From Closterium sp. NIES-65 (Eukaryota; Streptophyta; Zygnematophyceae; Desmidiales; Closteriaceae), in assembly GCA_948144175.1 (NCBI GenBank), contig CANXME010000553.1, positions 186,001 through 250,000 on the forward strand: a stretch of 64,000 bases of DNA, in the 5' to 3' direction. The translations under genes were made by a program, and so were the position numbers. The notes beneath the pieces were generated by a model. It searched no databases. It was not told the DNA's origin and saw nothing but the letters and a program-made list of their open reading frames with translations. Of this stretch, positions 10,201 through 20,425 are shown piece after piece. Every line of letters begins with the position of its first letter. The stretch's first letter is position 1.

Positions 10201-13200
10201 CCCCTCCTTTCCTCCTCATCTCAATCCTCTCCTTTCCTCCTCATCTCAATCCCCTCCTTTCCTCCTCATCTCAATCCCCTCCTTTCCTCCTCATCTCAAT
10301 CCCCTCCTTTCCTCCTCATCTCAATCCCCTCCTTTCCTCCTCATCTCAATCCCCTCCTTTCCTCCTCATCTCAATCCCCTCCTTTCCTCCTCATCTCAAT
10401 CCCCTCCTTTCCTCCTCATCTCAATCCCCTCCTTTCCTCCTCATCTCAATCCCCTCCTTTCCTCCTCATCTCAATCCCCTCCTTTCCTCTTCATCTCAAT
10501 CCCCTCCTTTCCTCCTCATCTCAATCCCCTCCTTTCCTCCTCATCTCAATCCCCTCCTTTCCTCCTCATCTCAATCCCCTCCTTTCCTCCTCATCTCAAT
10601 CCCCTCCTTTCCTCCTCATCTCAATCCCCTCCTTTCCTCCTCATCTCAATCCCTCCTTCCTCCTCATCTCAATCCCCTCCTTTCCTCCTCATCTCAATCC
10701 CCTCCTTTCCTCTTCATCTCAATCCCCTCCTTTCCTCCTCATCTCAATCCCCTCCTTTCCTCCTCATCTCAATCCCCTCCTTTCCTCCTCATCTCAATCC
10801 CCTCCTTTCCTCCCATCTCAATCCCCTCCTTTCCTCCTCATCTGAATCCCCTCCTTCCCCGCTCCTCCCTCCCCTCCCCATGCATCAGGTGGTGGTCTGA
10901 TTGGCTCAAGCGCTGTGGCAGTGGCCTGCATCTCTGCCTCCTCGCCTGCCTCCTCCCCTGCCTCCCCTCCCCTCCCCTCCCCATGCATCAGGTGGTGGTC
11001 TGATTGGCTGAAGCGCTGTGGCAGCGACCTTCACCTCAGGCTGCTGGTAGGTGTTTTGAGCGGTTCAGGGGGGTGTTGATGGGTGCTGGGGGGTGCTGAT
11101 GGGTGCTGGGGGCTGCTCGGGAAACGTTCACCACAGGCTGCTGATGGGTGGGGGGTGGGAGATGCTGGAGAGTGCTCGGGGGTACTCGGGTTGAGAATAA
11201 TGGGTGGTGAATGGTGGGTGGTGTGACAGATGGTGTGAGGCTGCATCACCATCCCACCCAGCACCCTCACACCCCCCCACCCCACCTGCTCTGCGCTGCC
11301 TGCACGCCCACCCATCTCTTTCTCCTGCATTCCCCTCACTCACAAATAAACCTTCCCCTCTCTTTCTCCTGCATTCCCCTCACTCACAAATAAACCTTCC
11401 CCTCTGTTTCTCCTGCATTCCCCTCACTCACAAATAAACCTTCCCCTCTGTTTCTCCTGCATTCCCCTCACTCACAAATAAACCTTCCCCTCTGTTTCTC
11501 CTGCATTCCCCTCACTCACAAATAAGCCTTCCCCTCTGTTTCTCCTGCATTCCCCTCACTCACAAATAAGCCTTCCACTCTGTTTCTCCTGCATTCCCCT
11601 CACTCACAAATAGGCCTTCCCCTCTGTTTCTCCTGCATTCCCCTCACTCACAAATAAGCTTTCCCCTCTGTTTCTCCTGCATTCCCCTCACTCACAAATA
11701 AGCCTTCCCCTCTGTTTCTCCTGCATTCCCCTCACTCACAAATAAGCCTTCCCCTCTGTTTCTCCTGCATTCCCCTCACTCACAAATAAACCTTCCCCTC
11801 TGTTTCTCCTGCATTCCCCTCACTCACAAATAAGCCTTCCCCTCTGTTTCTCCTGCATCACGCCAACAGATAAAGTTCCCCATCTCGGGAAGCAGCAGCA
11901 GCACCAATGGCAAGGCTTCTACACCTCAGGTGAGTGAGTGAGTGGGGGAGTGAGTGAGTGAGTGAGTTAAAGGTTGAAGTGACATTATTCCTTACATGCA
12001 TTACCGCCGCTGCCTCCTCTCTCCTCAGCAGCAGCAGCACCAGTGGCAAGGCTTCCACACCTCAGGTGAGTGAGGAGACGATTTTTGAGTCAACTACAAA
12101 GCCATCTCGGGAGGCAGCAGCACCACCAAGGGCAAGGCTTCTACACCTCAAGTGAGAGACTGAACCTCCAGAGCCGCTGCTGCTTCCACACCATCTCGGG
12201 AAGCAGCAGCAACACCAATGGCAAGATTCCACGCCTCAAGTGAGAGACTGAGTGATTCGATTGAGTGAGTGAGAGGTGAATGAGGGAGTTGATTGATGAA
12301 AGCATGGTGACATCCCGTCTTGCACTTCATATCCTCGTGTTGATGAAAGCATGGTGACATCCCGTCTTGCACTTCATATCCTCGTGTTGATGAAAGCATG
12401 GTGACATCCCGTCTTGCACTTCATATCCTCGTGTTGATGAAAGCATGGTGACATCCCGTCTTGCACTTCATATCCTCGTGTTGATGAAAGCATGGTGACA
12501 TCCCGTCTTGCACTTCATATCCTCGTGTTGATGAAAGCATGGTGACATCCCGTCTTGCACTTCATATCCTCGTGTTGATGAAAGCATGGTGACATCCCGT
12601 CTTGCACTTCTTACATGCCTCCTCCCAGGCCACTGCCTCCTCTCATTCCTCTTGCCGTTTCAACGACTCCCTCCAGTCTCTCCGTCTTCCCCAGTTGAAG
12701 CTAGGAGGCCCGCCACTCCTCCTCTCCCTTGTCGGCTTCCCAGAAACAAAGTGATCTTTTGGGTCGACTCGACTCAAAGCACTCCCTTCCCCAAACGTCT
12801 CTCTCATTTTCCGTCTTCCACAGTTGAAGCTAGGAGGCCCGCCACTCCTCCTCTCCCTCCTCGGCTTCCCAGAAACCAAGCTTCCAGCCTGGACCGACAC
12901 CATGTGAGAAGTGTGGCTCTATTGTGGGTGTCTGTCAAGGGGGCCTTGTTTTGGTTTCCACACATTCATTGGGTTGTCGTTTTGTGTGGACGTGGAAATG
13001 GGCTTCATGTGTTGCGCATGTGTGGCATGCCCTGTACTGGTGCTCACTGAGTTGCTCGGCTCACACATGCTCGCTTTTGACTTTTTCCAGCTCTGTTCAA
13101 ATATGACCGCACATTATCGCACTACACCGCATTGCACACCTTCCGGCAGGTGCACAGTTGCGTATCTGCCTGAGCTTGCTGCATTCATCCATCAGCGAGT

Positions 13201-13402
13201 GAGTCTCACCGCACTCCATCTCACTTCACCGCACCGCACTCTACCTCCCATCTCTCTTTTCTCACTTTCCAGCAAAGGCTGGAAAAAAGGGCTGCTTTTT
13301 TTCTCAGTAGAAAAGAATCCATCGACTCTAACCTGCCCATCGGAAAGACAACAATTCTCAACAACAGCAAAGAACTGTGCGGTGAGCGTGGATCGAACAC
13401 GC

Positions 13403-13445
<43 letters not shown>

Positions 13446-15209
13446 CCCGCATGTGTGTAGTTATTCCTTCTAATTTTGTGAAGCTTCTTTTTACTGTCTC
13501 TTTTTGCCATATCAGCTTGATAGTGCTGTCTCTTCCATGCAAAGCCGCGCGGACTTCATTTCTGCTCTACCCGTGGTATTCGGGCAGCCATTAGAAACTG
13601 ACACAGTAAGTTCCTCTCTTGCTGTAAATACGAACAGTCCTTGCATGAAACAAGCACAGAACCTTCACCACTGCCCTACTCCCACATTCACCTTCCCCTC
13701 GATCACTCTCCTCAGTCATTCCCCTTGTTCACCTTCTCTCCATCCACCCATTTCGTATAAATCCCCTCATCTCATCTGTTCATCCCGGCAGCAACTATTC
13801 TCTCACACCACGCTCTTTGTGACGGCCAACAGCTGCATGTGCCTGGTGCGTGCTGCCCCACACCACCTGCATCCCTTACCCCTGCATCTGCCTGTCACCT
13901 GCTAGTCCCGATGCACGTATTGCCCCACCCACCCATTCTCCTGAACGACACTCTTTGTGTCAGCCAACAACTGCATGTGCCTGGTGCATGCTGCACCCAC
14001 TTCTTGCATGTGCCTGCCGCGTGCCCCTCCCACCACCTGCATGTGCCTGCCACGTGCCCCTCACACTCCCTGCATGTGATTGCCACGTGCTACTCTCAAT
14101 GCATTGCTTGTCCCAACCATGCTCTCTCACGCTCCCTGCTGGGCTAAAGAAGCTCCGGGTTGCCAGCAGCACCGTCTTGTGTGCCATGGTATCCTCTTAC
14201 AGTCTTGCCCTTCCACCCCAATCACCTCCCCCTCCACCCCAATCACCTCCCCCTCCACCCCAATCACCTCCCCCTCCACCCCAATCACCTCCCCCTCCAC
14301 CCCAATCACCTCCCCCTCCACCCCAATCACCTCCCCCTCCACCCCAATCACCTCCCCCTCCACCCCAATCACCTCCCCCTCCTCACACACTTTTTCCGTC
14401 CCTCTATCTCTCCCCAATCCCTCTAGCCTCATTTCTCACGCCTCGTCCTTCTCACCCCTCCTCTCTCTCACCTCAGGTGCGCATTTCTCTGCCTCCATCC
14501 TTCCCACAGCAGCAGCCCTCCATCACCCTGCAATCCATTCATGTAAGCACAATGTTATGTTTGTGTCATAATATTCCATCGCAATGCCCCATCTCAATGC
14601 TCCCCCATCCCAATGCCCCATCTCAATGCCCCCCATCTCAATGCCCCCCATCTCAATGCCCCCCATCCCAATGCCCCCCATCCCAATGCCCCCCATCCCA
14701 ATGCCCCCCATCCCAATGCCCCCCATCCCAATGCCCTATCCTTGTTCCCCCATCCCATTGGCTTATCCTCGTTCCCCAATCCCAACGCCGCTGTCTCATA
14801 CTCCCCCAAACCACACCTTACAGCACTTCACCGCACACAACCGCCCCGTGTCGTCGGAGCCAATCAGCAGCTTTCCTTGGAGCCCCCGCTGGTCTCCTGC
14901 TCAGATGGCGCAGCGCCTCAGGTGAGTGGAGGGAAAGGGTGTGTTTGATGGGTGCGTGCTGCTGGGTGCGTGCTGGGTGCGTGCTGCTGGGTGCTTTGAT
15001 GGGCATTTGGTGGGTGCTTGGTGTCGATTGCATTTCTCGGCGCTCGCTGTGCCTCTTTGGGATAGAATTATGCACCCAAAGTGCATCCTCGCTCTCTCCC
15101 TCTCTGCGTGCCCCTTCTGACCTGAAGCTCATTCCTGGAAGATGAAACTGTCGCTTTCAAGCGCTTCTGTATTGACGTCTCCAGAGCTGCTGCTTCAGCG
15201 AGAACTTGA
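7287..15209 (+). CDS. BRE/BABAM2 (BRCC45) orthologue, scaffold of BRCC36 complexes
   Basis: In animals and plants BRE holds together BRCC36 K63-deubiquitinase assemblies (BRCA1-A/BRISC type) through UEV-like domains. Exon 1 (7287-7370) starts MAPYTKPLEP. Exon 2 gives FTVHVPCGWDKLECTVTIH. Later exons give PPDVIFHSSPDGLCFQPLLL (near 7866-7928), SWGLLKDWQHNDSYRLL (near 8715-8770), DGRVKFELSTLAQQ, FEVYAPLTAG, LFKYDRTLSH and DSAVSSMQSRADFISALPVV. The C-terminal part is the best match: SLPPSFPQQQPSITLQSIH (about 14485-14540), then HFTAHNRPVS and YSPRW-like PWSPRWSPAQMAQRLR (about 14825-14921). The last exon gives SSFLEDETVAFKRF and stops at 15207-15209, with AATAAA about 20 bp downstream. Introns are long and minisatellite-filled, and several exons have extra partial copies. 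Exact exon choice among the copies is uncertain. Confidence 0.82.
7927..8290 (+). repeat. Degenerate array of exon-end/splice-donor units
   Basis: Directly after the exon ending in QPLLLP at a donor near 7929, the pattern (C/T)CAGGTGAATCCTCTGCTGCT recurs about ten times (for example near 7966, 8056, 8076, 8210, 8234 and 8261). Each carries a good 5' splice-donor match. It looks like repeated duplication of the exon end with its donor. Confidence 0.65.
8286..8790 (+). repeat. BRE exon (SWGLLKDWQHNDSYRLL) in four partial copies
   Basis: Copies lie near 8300-8345, 8392-8490, 8545-8640 and 8690-8790. The first is cut short, and the last continues to RLLLHLR and a donor. The spacers also repeat (ACCCATCTCAACCCATCT). 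Between them are several premature stops, so only one copy can contribute per transcript. Confidence 0.75.
9985..11045 (+). repeat. RWWSDWLKRCGSDL exon in three copies around the 25-bp array
   Basis: The sequence starting CATCAGGTGGTGGTC and encoding RWWSDWL(R/K)R(S/C)GSDL occurs near 9989-10040, 10883-10935 and 10985-11045. The 25-bp array lies between the first two copies. Confidence 0.8.
10061..10855 (+). repeat. 25-bp pyrimidine-rich minisatellite, about 30 copies
   Basis: The unit CTCATCTCAATCCCCTCCTT plus five bases is almost perfectly repeated within a BRE intron. The plus strand is nearly free of G for 800 bp. It creates long spurious frames (ISIPSFPPHLNPLL repeats, up to 422 residues). 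Confidence 0.95.
11313..11858 (+). repeat. 44-bp minisatellite, about 12 copies
   Basis: The unit contains TTTCTCCTGCATTCCCCTCA then CTCACAAATAA. Copies are more than 95% alike by eye and contiguous, with no spacers. In a BRE intron. Confidence 0.95.
12291..12617 (+). repeat. 47-bp minisatellite, about 7 copies
   Basis: The unit TTGATGAAAGCATGGTGACA followed by a 27-bp remainder is repeated without visible change. In a BRE intron, just before a duplicated exon-like segment (12690-12890). Confidence 0.95.
13378..13450 (-). tRNA. tRNA-Phe (anticodon GAA), antisense inside a BRE intron
   Basis: Base-for-base the same 73-nt gene as the one at 7137-7209, again on the minus strand, here within an intron of the plus-strand BRE gene. 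Flanks beyond the mature gene differ, apart from short matches on each side. Confidence 0.95.
14211..14381 (+). repeat. 21-bp minisatellite (CAATCACCTCCCCCTCCACCC)
   Basis: Eight near-perfect copies in a BRE intron. The proline-rich (QSPPPPP) frame across it is a repeat artefact. Confidence 0.95.
14581..14735 (+). repeat. 16-bp minisatellite (CAATGCCCCCCATC + TC/CC)
   Basis: About nine copies in the last BRE introns, pyrimidine-rich on the sense strand like the other arrays in this gene. Confidence 0.9.
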
Positions 15210-15410
15210 GATGATTATTTGGAAACCATAAATAAAGAACATTACTGTATATGGTTTTTTTAGAGCATGACAGCGTTGACTTAAAACGATTGTGAGTGCA
15301 CAATGGGCTATGAACGTGGGTTGATATCAGTTTGCTGTTTGAAAAGGTACAAAGATCTACGCAAAAGCCAACCACGCCTTTCCAAAACAGCCCAACGCAA
15401 CCATATCAGA

Positions 15411-18400
15411 TTAATACTTTGGCGAGTACAGCTGCGGCGCCTCCTGTGTGGAAACAGGCGCGGTGACATTGCCGTACTCATGGATGCGGTTGAAGCGCCA
15501 GTAGTTGTCCGGCAGGTCTCCCCCGGGGAACCACTCCCCCAGCTCCGCGAATTTCTGTGCCACTTCCGACACGGCAAAGTAGTTGATGGGGAACTGGTCG
15601 CTTGTAAGCACACCCTCCGTCTGCCTGGGAATGCGCTTGTACTGCATTTAAGAGGGAAGCATGTAAGGGGTATGGATAAGGGAGAAACTGATGAGGGGAG
15701 AGAGGCTGGAAATAGTTGATGGTCGCTCGCCAGCACCCCCCTTCCGTCTGCCTCGGGATGCGCTTGTACTGCCAATAGAGGGAGTGCAGATAAATGGAAA
15801 GGCAGAGAACGGGGAAGAGGCATGAAGTCGTTGACCGGGAACTAGTCGCTCGTTACCACTTCCCCCGTCTGCTTGGGAATGCACTTGTTTGTGCTGCAGA
15901 AGGAGACCTTTGAGTCGACTCAAAAGTCACCTTGAGTCAACTCAAAACCCCCCCGTCTGCCCGGGAATGCGCTTGTGCTGCAGTAGTTCGTTAACATGCC
16001 CTCCCTCTGCCTAGGGATGCGCTTGTGTTGATGTGAGAGAGAAGGGGGAGAAAAATTGTGGGGTTAGAAGTGGCTGTGGGGAAATATAAGCTGGATCGCA
16101 GCGAGTCTGCTAGTGCTGGATTGATTAGCTGGATGGGAAAATTCCTCCATCTGCATTAGGGGTCTGCTAGTGTTGCAGTGAGAGCAAGGGGAGGTGAGGA
16201 AGAGGGGTGATGGGGTAATGCAGAGCAGAGACAAGGCAAGAGCGGCGGCAGCATGAATGCAAAGGTCCTCGATCACAGCTTCTTCAGGCAGGTTTACTGA
16301 CTCTACACACACCCTCTCTTCCCATCACCAATATCACCAATCTATAGAACTTGACAGGGACTCACCAAGAGGAACGCAATGATCCGGGCAATGACAGCAT
16401 CTTCAGGCAGGTTCACGGCCTCCGAGTGCACCCTCCCCAGCACGATGCGGTGGCGCGTCTCCTTGTCATCCTTGGTGGCGTAGACGTCATACATCCACCC
16501 ACCGTTGATCAAACTCTATCCAAACGCTTCAAGTTCCAAGCAACGAGAACAAAGCCCCCACCAGCAGCACCAGGGACTCACCAGGAGGAACGCAATGATC
16601 CTGGCAATGACCGCATCCTCAGGCAGGTTGACGGCCTCGGAGTACACCCTCCCCAGCACGATGCGGTGGCGCGTCTCCTTGTCATCCTTGGTGACGTAGA
16701 GGTCGTACATCCACCCGCCGTTGGTCTTGATCTTGGCGTCCATGGTCAGGTCGAACTCGATCACCTCCCCCGAGGGCGCTGTCTCGCTGATGTGCACCAC
16801 GCGGGCTGCTGACGCCTCCTGCTCCGCTGCTGCCGCCGCCAGCTCCTCTGCTGACTGCGACTTGGACTGGCAGGGGCGGGAAAGAAGGGGGGGAGGGATT
16901 GGTGGAACGGGAAGGGGTAGGGGGAATGGGGTGCACGAAGAGGTAAAACATTGACAAGGACTGGAAATTGTGTGGATGGGAGACTGGCAGGGGATGGATT
17001 GCAAGCGAGATTGGGGCCGTTGCATGCAGCAGGTTACGTCCCAGGCCAATGGCAGCTGCGATGCTGCAGTTAACCCTCGGTCACCCAAGAGTCAGGACAC
17101 GAGTGTGGGCGAGTGAGAGTTCTGAGTGATGGCGTGGGTGGAAAGTTGAGGGTGTGAGTGAGAGTGTGAATGAGTGTAAATGTGCGTGGGTGCGGGCGAG
17201 TGTGAGTGATTGTGAGAGTGAATGAGTGCGAGCGAGGAGGCATACCGGCAGCACGTCGCACTTGCCCTCCTCAATGAGCTTCGGGTCATACTCCATCTGC
17301 ACAGCAACGGACAGAACGGACAAGGGCACGCAATGCAACCAATGTCAATGAAACAGTAAACCAGCAATTCATGAGCAGGGAACCAACAGTAGAGCGAGCA
17401 TTGAAGAGTAGTCAACGAAGGGGGGGCGCGCAGCCAGTAAACCTCCCTCCCGGTTTGTTGTTATTTCTCCCTGCCGGTCTGTGGTGATGATTCCATTAGC
17501 CTGGCACGCGAAGAATTGGTCGACTTCTTTTCTTACCCATCTTCTTTGCAGGATATGCCACCCCTTTTCGCACCAGAGAGAGGATCCATACTTCAGCCGA
17601 ACCCTCGTGCTTCTGAAACGTCTAACGCCCTTCCGCTGCAATCACAATTGCTCCTTACCCCTCGCGAAATCAAGCGCGAATCCAGCATCCAGCGCACTCA
17701 GTCGCACACGCACCGCAGCACCCTAAGACCACTCGCTCCATGCCCTCGTTGCTGGCACATAACTAATTTCTACTAGTACCCTCGTTAAAGTCGCATTCGA
17801 TCCCACTCATCTCCTCGAGGCCGCGGTCCACCAGCATCTGCAGCAGCGCCTTCGCCTTGGACTGCGCTGCCGCAACCTTTCCTCACGTACCACCCCATCA
17901 TTATAATCACACCCACATCTCAGACAAACATCCTCATTATAGTCACATTCAACTGACCTCCTCCTTGAGGCCGCGATCCACCATCATCTGCAGCTGCACA
18001 GCCGCCATCCCACGCCTAACACCCTTTCATAATAATCACACCCACAGCTCAGCACCCTCATTACAATCACAATAAACTCACCTCCTCCTTGAGGCCGCGG
18101 TCCACCATCATCTGCAGCAGCGTCTTCGCCTTGGACTGCGCCGCCGCCACCTTGCCTCTCTCCGAGATCGACCCAGCGTCCGCAGGCCGCTCCCAGTACC
18201 CCCTCTGCACGGGATCCGTGTTGCCGACGGGCGGAATTCCCATCTCCGAGAACCACTGTAGCATGTGGAAAAGGTGAGAAGATAATAGGAAATACGGCAG
18301 AGTACAATATAGGGAATAGTTATTGCGTGCTTGCGCTCTGTCCTCTTCAGAATTGAACGGCGACTGCCGGCCGCTCCCAGTACCCCCTCTGCACGGGATC

Positions 18401-19659
18401 CGTGTTGCCGGTCGGCGGAATTCCCATCTCCGATAACCACTTCAGCACGCGGAATCCCCAACGCCTATGTTTCTAACATGCAAACGGAAATCTGATTGCG
18501 GGAGATTCTTTGGGATTAATATAAAGCTGAGATTTTGGGTGACTCGTGGAGAAAATATAGCTGCACAAGCTAGAGAATTTCACATTTCTCACAGCAGGAC
18601 GGACGGCAGACCTGGCCGCCGTATAAAACTACACAGTCCCACGACCCGTTATGAGAATCCGCGCTAATCGTACCTGCGCGCGAATGTCAATCATCTGCTG
18701 CTGGTCCATGGTCGACAGGTTGTGCAGCTTGTAGTAGTAGCAGAACTCGGAACGACACAACCCACTATAAGCATCCTCATCATCCGTACCTGCGCGCAAA
18801 TGTCAATCATCTGCTGCTGGTCCATGGTCGACAGGTTGTACAGCTTGTAGTAGTAGCAGAACTCGGAACGACACAACCCACTATAAGCATCCTCATCATC
18901 CGTACCTGCGCGCGGATGTCAATCATCTGCTGCTGGTCCATGGTCGACAGGTTGTACAGCTTGTAGTAGTAGCAGAACTCGGAACGACACAACCCACTAT
19001 AAGCATCCTCATCATCCGTACCTGCGCGCGGATGTCAATCATCTGCTGCTGGTCCATGGTCGACAGGTTGTACAGCTTGTAGTAGTAGCAGAACTCGGAA
19101 CGACACAACCCACTATAAGCATCCTCATCATCCGTACCTGCGCGCGGATGTCAATCATCTGCTGCTGGTCCATGGTCGACAGGTTGTACAGCTTGTAGTA
19201 GTAGCAGAACTCGGGGCGCCGTCCCATGAGCGTTCGCAGCGAGTTGCGCACGTCCTTGGAGAACCCGATATACTGCACCTTCTTGTTCTTATCGAGTACA
19301 GCGAACACGGACGCCGTGGTTCCCGGCTCGACGGGAGGGACTATACGACCCTGCTGGTTGATGTAACTCAGTAGCGGGAGTTCGTTCAGCGACGGGAGTT
19401 TCGCGGAACCGCCGGCCGCGACGACCACGGCGCGAGTTGCGGAGCGGGAATTGCGGCTGGATTGGCTCTTAGCGAGTGTGATTCTAACGCCTTGGAAGGC
19501 GGAAGATGCGGATTTTGAGACAAAATCTGATCCGAGATGGACGCGAGGGGACGCCACGTGGCAGGTCGCGGTGGGCCTGGACGAGGCATTGCGTGCTGAC
19601 GAGGCAATTTGAGAGACTGAGCTGGCAGCAACTGCTGCTCGTTGAGCGACGGACGCCAT
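15411..19659 (-). CDS. Plastid-targeted protein with degenerate GIY-YIG-like N-terminal domain
   Basis: Exon 1 (19659-19138, exactly 174 codons) starts MASVAQRAAVAASSVSQIAS, a Ser/Ala/Arg-rich transit-peptide-like stretch. It is followed by LPSLNELPLLSYINQQGRIV and SVFAVLDKNKKVQYIGFSKD, then RRPEFCYYYKLYNL. Exon 2 reads WFSEMGIPPVGNTDPVQRGY, and further exons give KTLLQMMVDRGLKEE and MEYDPKLIEEGKCDVLP. This series resembles the cyanobacterial GIY-YIG-nuclease-family proteins, as far as I recall the family. The C-terminal half (EFDLTMDAKIKTNGGWMYDL, ETRHRIVLGRVYSEAVNLPE, KRIPRQTEGVLTSDQFPINY) is plant-like and of no known function to me. The protein ends APQLYSPKY at 15411. The GIY part is SVF, so nuclease activity is doubtful. 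Start 19659 has ATGG context; upstream in-frame Met codons give a poorer N-terminus. Confidence 0.72.
15500..16030 (-). repeat. KRIPRQTEGV exon start in about four partial copies
   Basis: Copies of the acceptor and the segment encoding CKRIPRQTEGVL(T/A)SDQFP recur near 15640, 15768, 15885 and 15985-16030. They get shorter and more diverged with distance from the complete last exon. Confidence 0.7.
16350..16760 (-). repeat. Two copies of the exon encoding ETRHRIVLGRV..EAVNLPEDAVIARI
   Basis: Segments at about 16502-16360 and 16735-16580 are close to 95% alike by eye. The upstream one (16735-16580) continues the long exon from AEELAAAAAEQEAS. A third short remnant (EAVIEDLCI-like) is near 16300-16260. 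Confidence 0.75.
17810..18450 (-). repeat. Duplicated exons LLQMMVDRGLKEE (three) and WFSEMGIPPVGNTDPVQRGY (two)
   Basis: The first segment occurs near 17865-17812, 17995-17960 and 18140-18082. The second occurs near 18255-18180 and 18443-18365. Flanking intron sequence, including CACACCCACATCTCAG-like stretches, is copied too. Confidence 0.75.
18672..19219 (-). repeat. 116-bp unit of exon end plus splice donor, five copies
   Basis: Copies start at 18672, 18788, 18904, 19020 and 19136. Each holds the exon part encoding EFCYYYKLYNL to MIDIRAQ, the donor CAG|GTACGG and about 40 bp of intron. Only the copy nearest the 5' end is attached to the real exon. The unit length is not divisible by three, so inclusion of extra copies would break the frame. 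Confidence 0.92.
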
Positions 19660-20425
19660 GGTTACAGCGGCGAAGCTACAGCGAAAACAGTCAAGCAAAC
19701 GTCCTGATAAGCAGGCAAAAAGCCACAAGGAATGTGGCTGCTTCGCGTTGCTGTTGCACGCAAAACGTTCCCGTTTGTAGAGTATGAAGCAAGTGAAATG
19801 GAAAGCAATGACACTGGGTGCCAGAAATAAGGTTCCTTGGGAACGTGGACGAAGCTGTTCACTAGCTCTCCCCTAGCCTTGTCCTGCCATGTCTCCCTTC
19901 GCTTCTTCCCTGCTCGTGCTGTTATCCTCTCAGCTCGGCTCGCGGCGAATACGACGCCCTGGGCTGGGGAGCTGCACCTTGGGATTGGTAACGCAATCAC
20001 GGTTTGCTGATGTGGACGCCCCGAGAAAATGGTCAGAGGCTGATGTGGCAGGAAATGAAATTTCGAGATAGCATACACCCGAGAATCAACACTTAGTTGA
20101 AACACGAGTTAACCTTCTCTAAATTATTTTTTTTAGGAAAATCTATACCGTACTCACAATATGGAGAAACATGTATGGGTTTAGTTAGGAAACATGTAGC
20201 TAACTTCAGAACCGTGCACTGTGGACTCCTAAATACGCCTACAAATGCAAGGGCGGCTTATCTAGTTCATAACAAGCTATTACCAACCTAAAACCTTTTA
20301 GCCAGTGGGTGGGCAGTGGACATAGAGCAAACCAGAGGTTAGTGTGTGTCAGCATGGTACCATGTCATGATGTGACAACCCAGCATGGTACCATGTCATG
20401 ATGTGACAACCCGGCCGGAGCGACA
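19660..20425. other. Intergenic: promoter of the plastid-protein gene and 3' flank of RAD21
   Basis: No coding region recognised. It contains a 32-bp exact direct repeat (about 20350-20413) that includes CATGGTACCATG and CATGTCATGATG, both self-complementary or nearly so. Confidence 0.6.

Noticed and set aside
9632..10900. 422-residue plus-strand frame of PSFPPHLNPLLSS repeats
   Set aside because: It is the translation of the 25-bp intronic minisatellite; two other frames are equally open and the flanks are BRE exons in other frames.
11313..11858. CRISPR-like regular array
   Set aside because: Units are contiguous 44-mers without unique spacers, inside an intron of a eukaryotic gene; an ordinary minisatellite.
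13850..15145. 431-residue plus-strand frame
   Set aside because: Runs through two minisatellites and several BRE introns; only short parts coincide with BRE exons.
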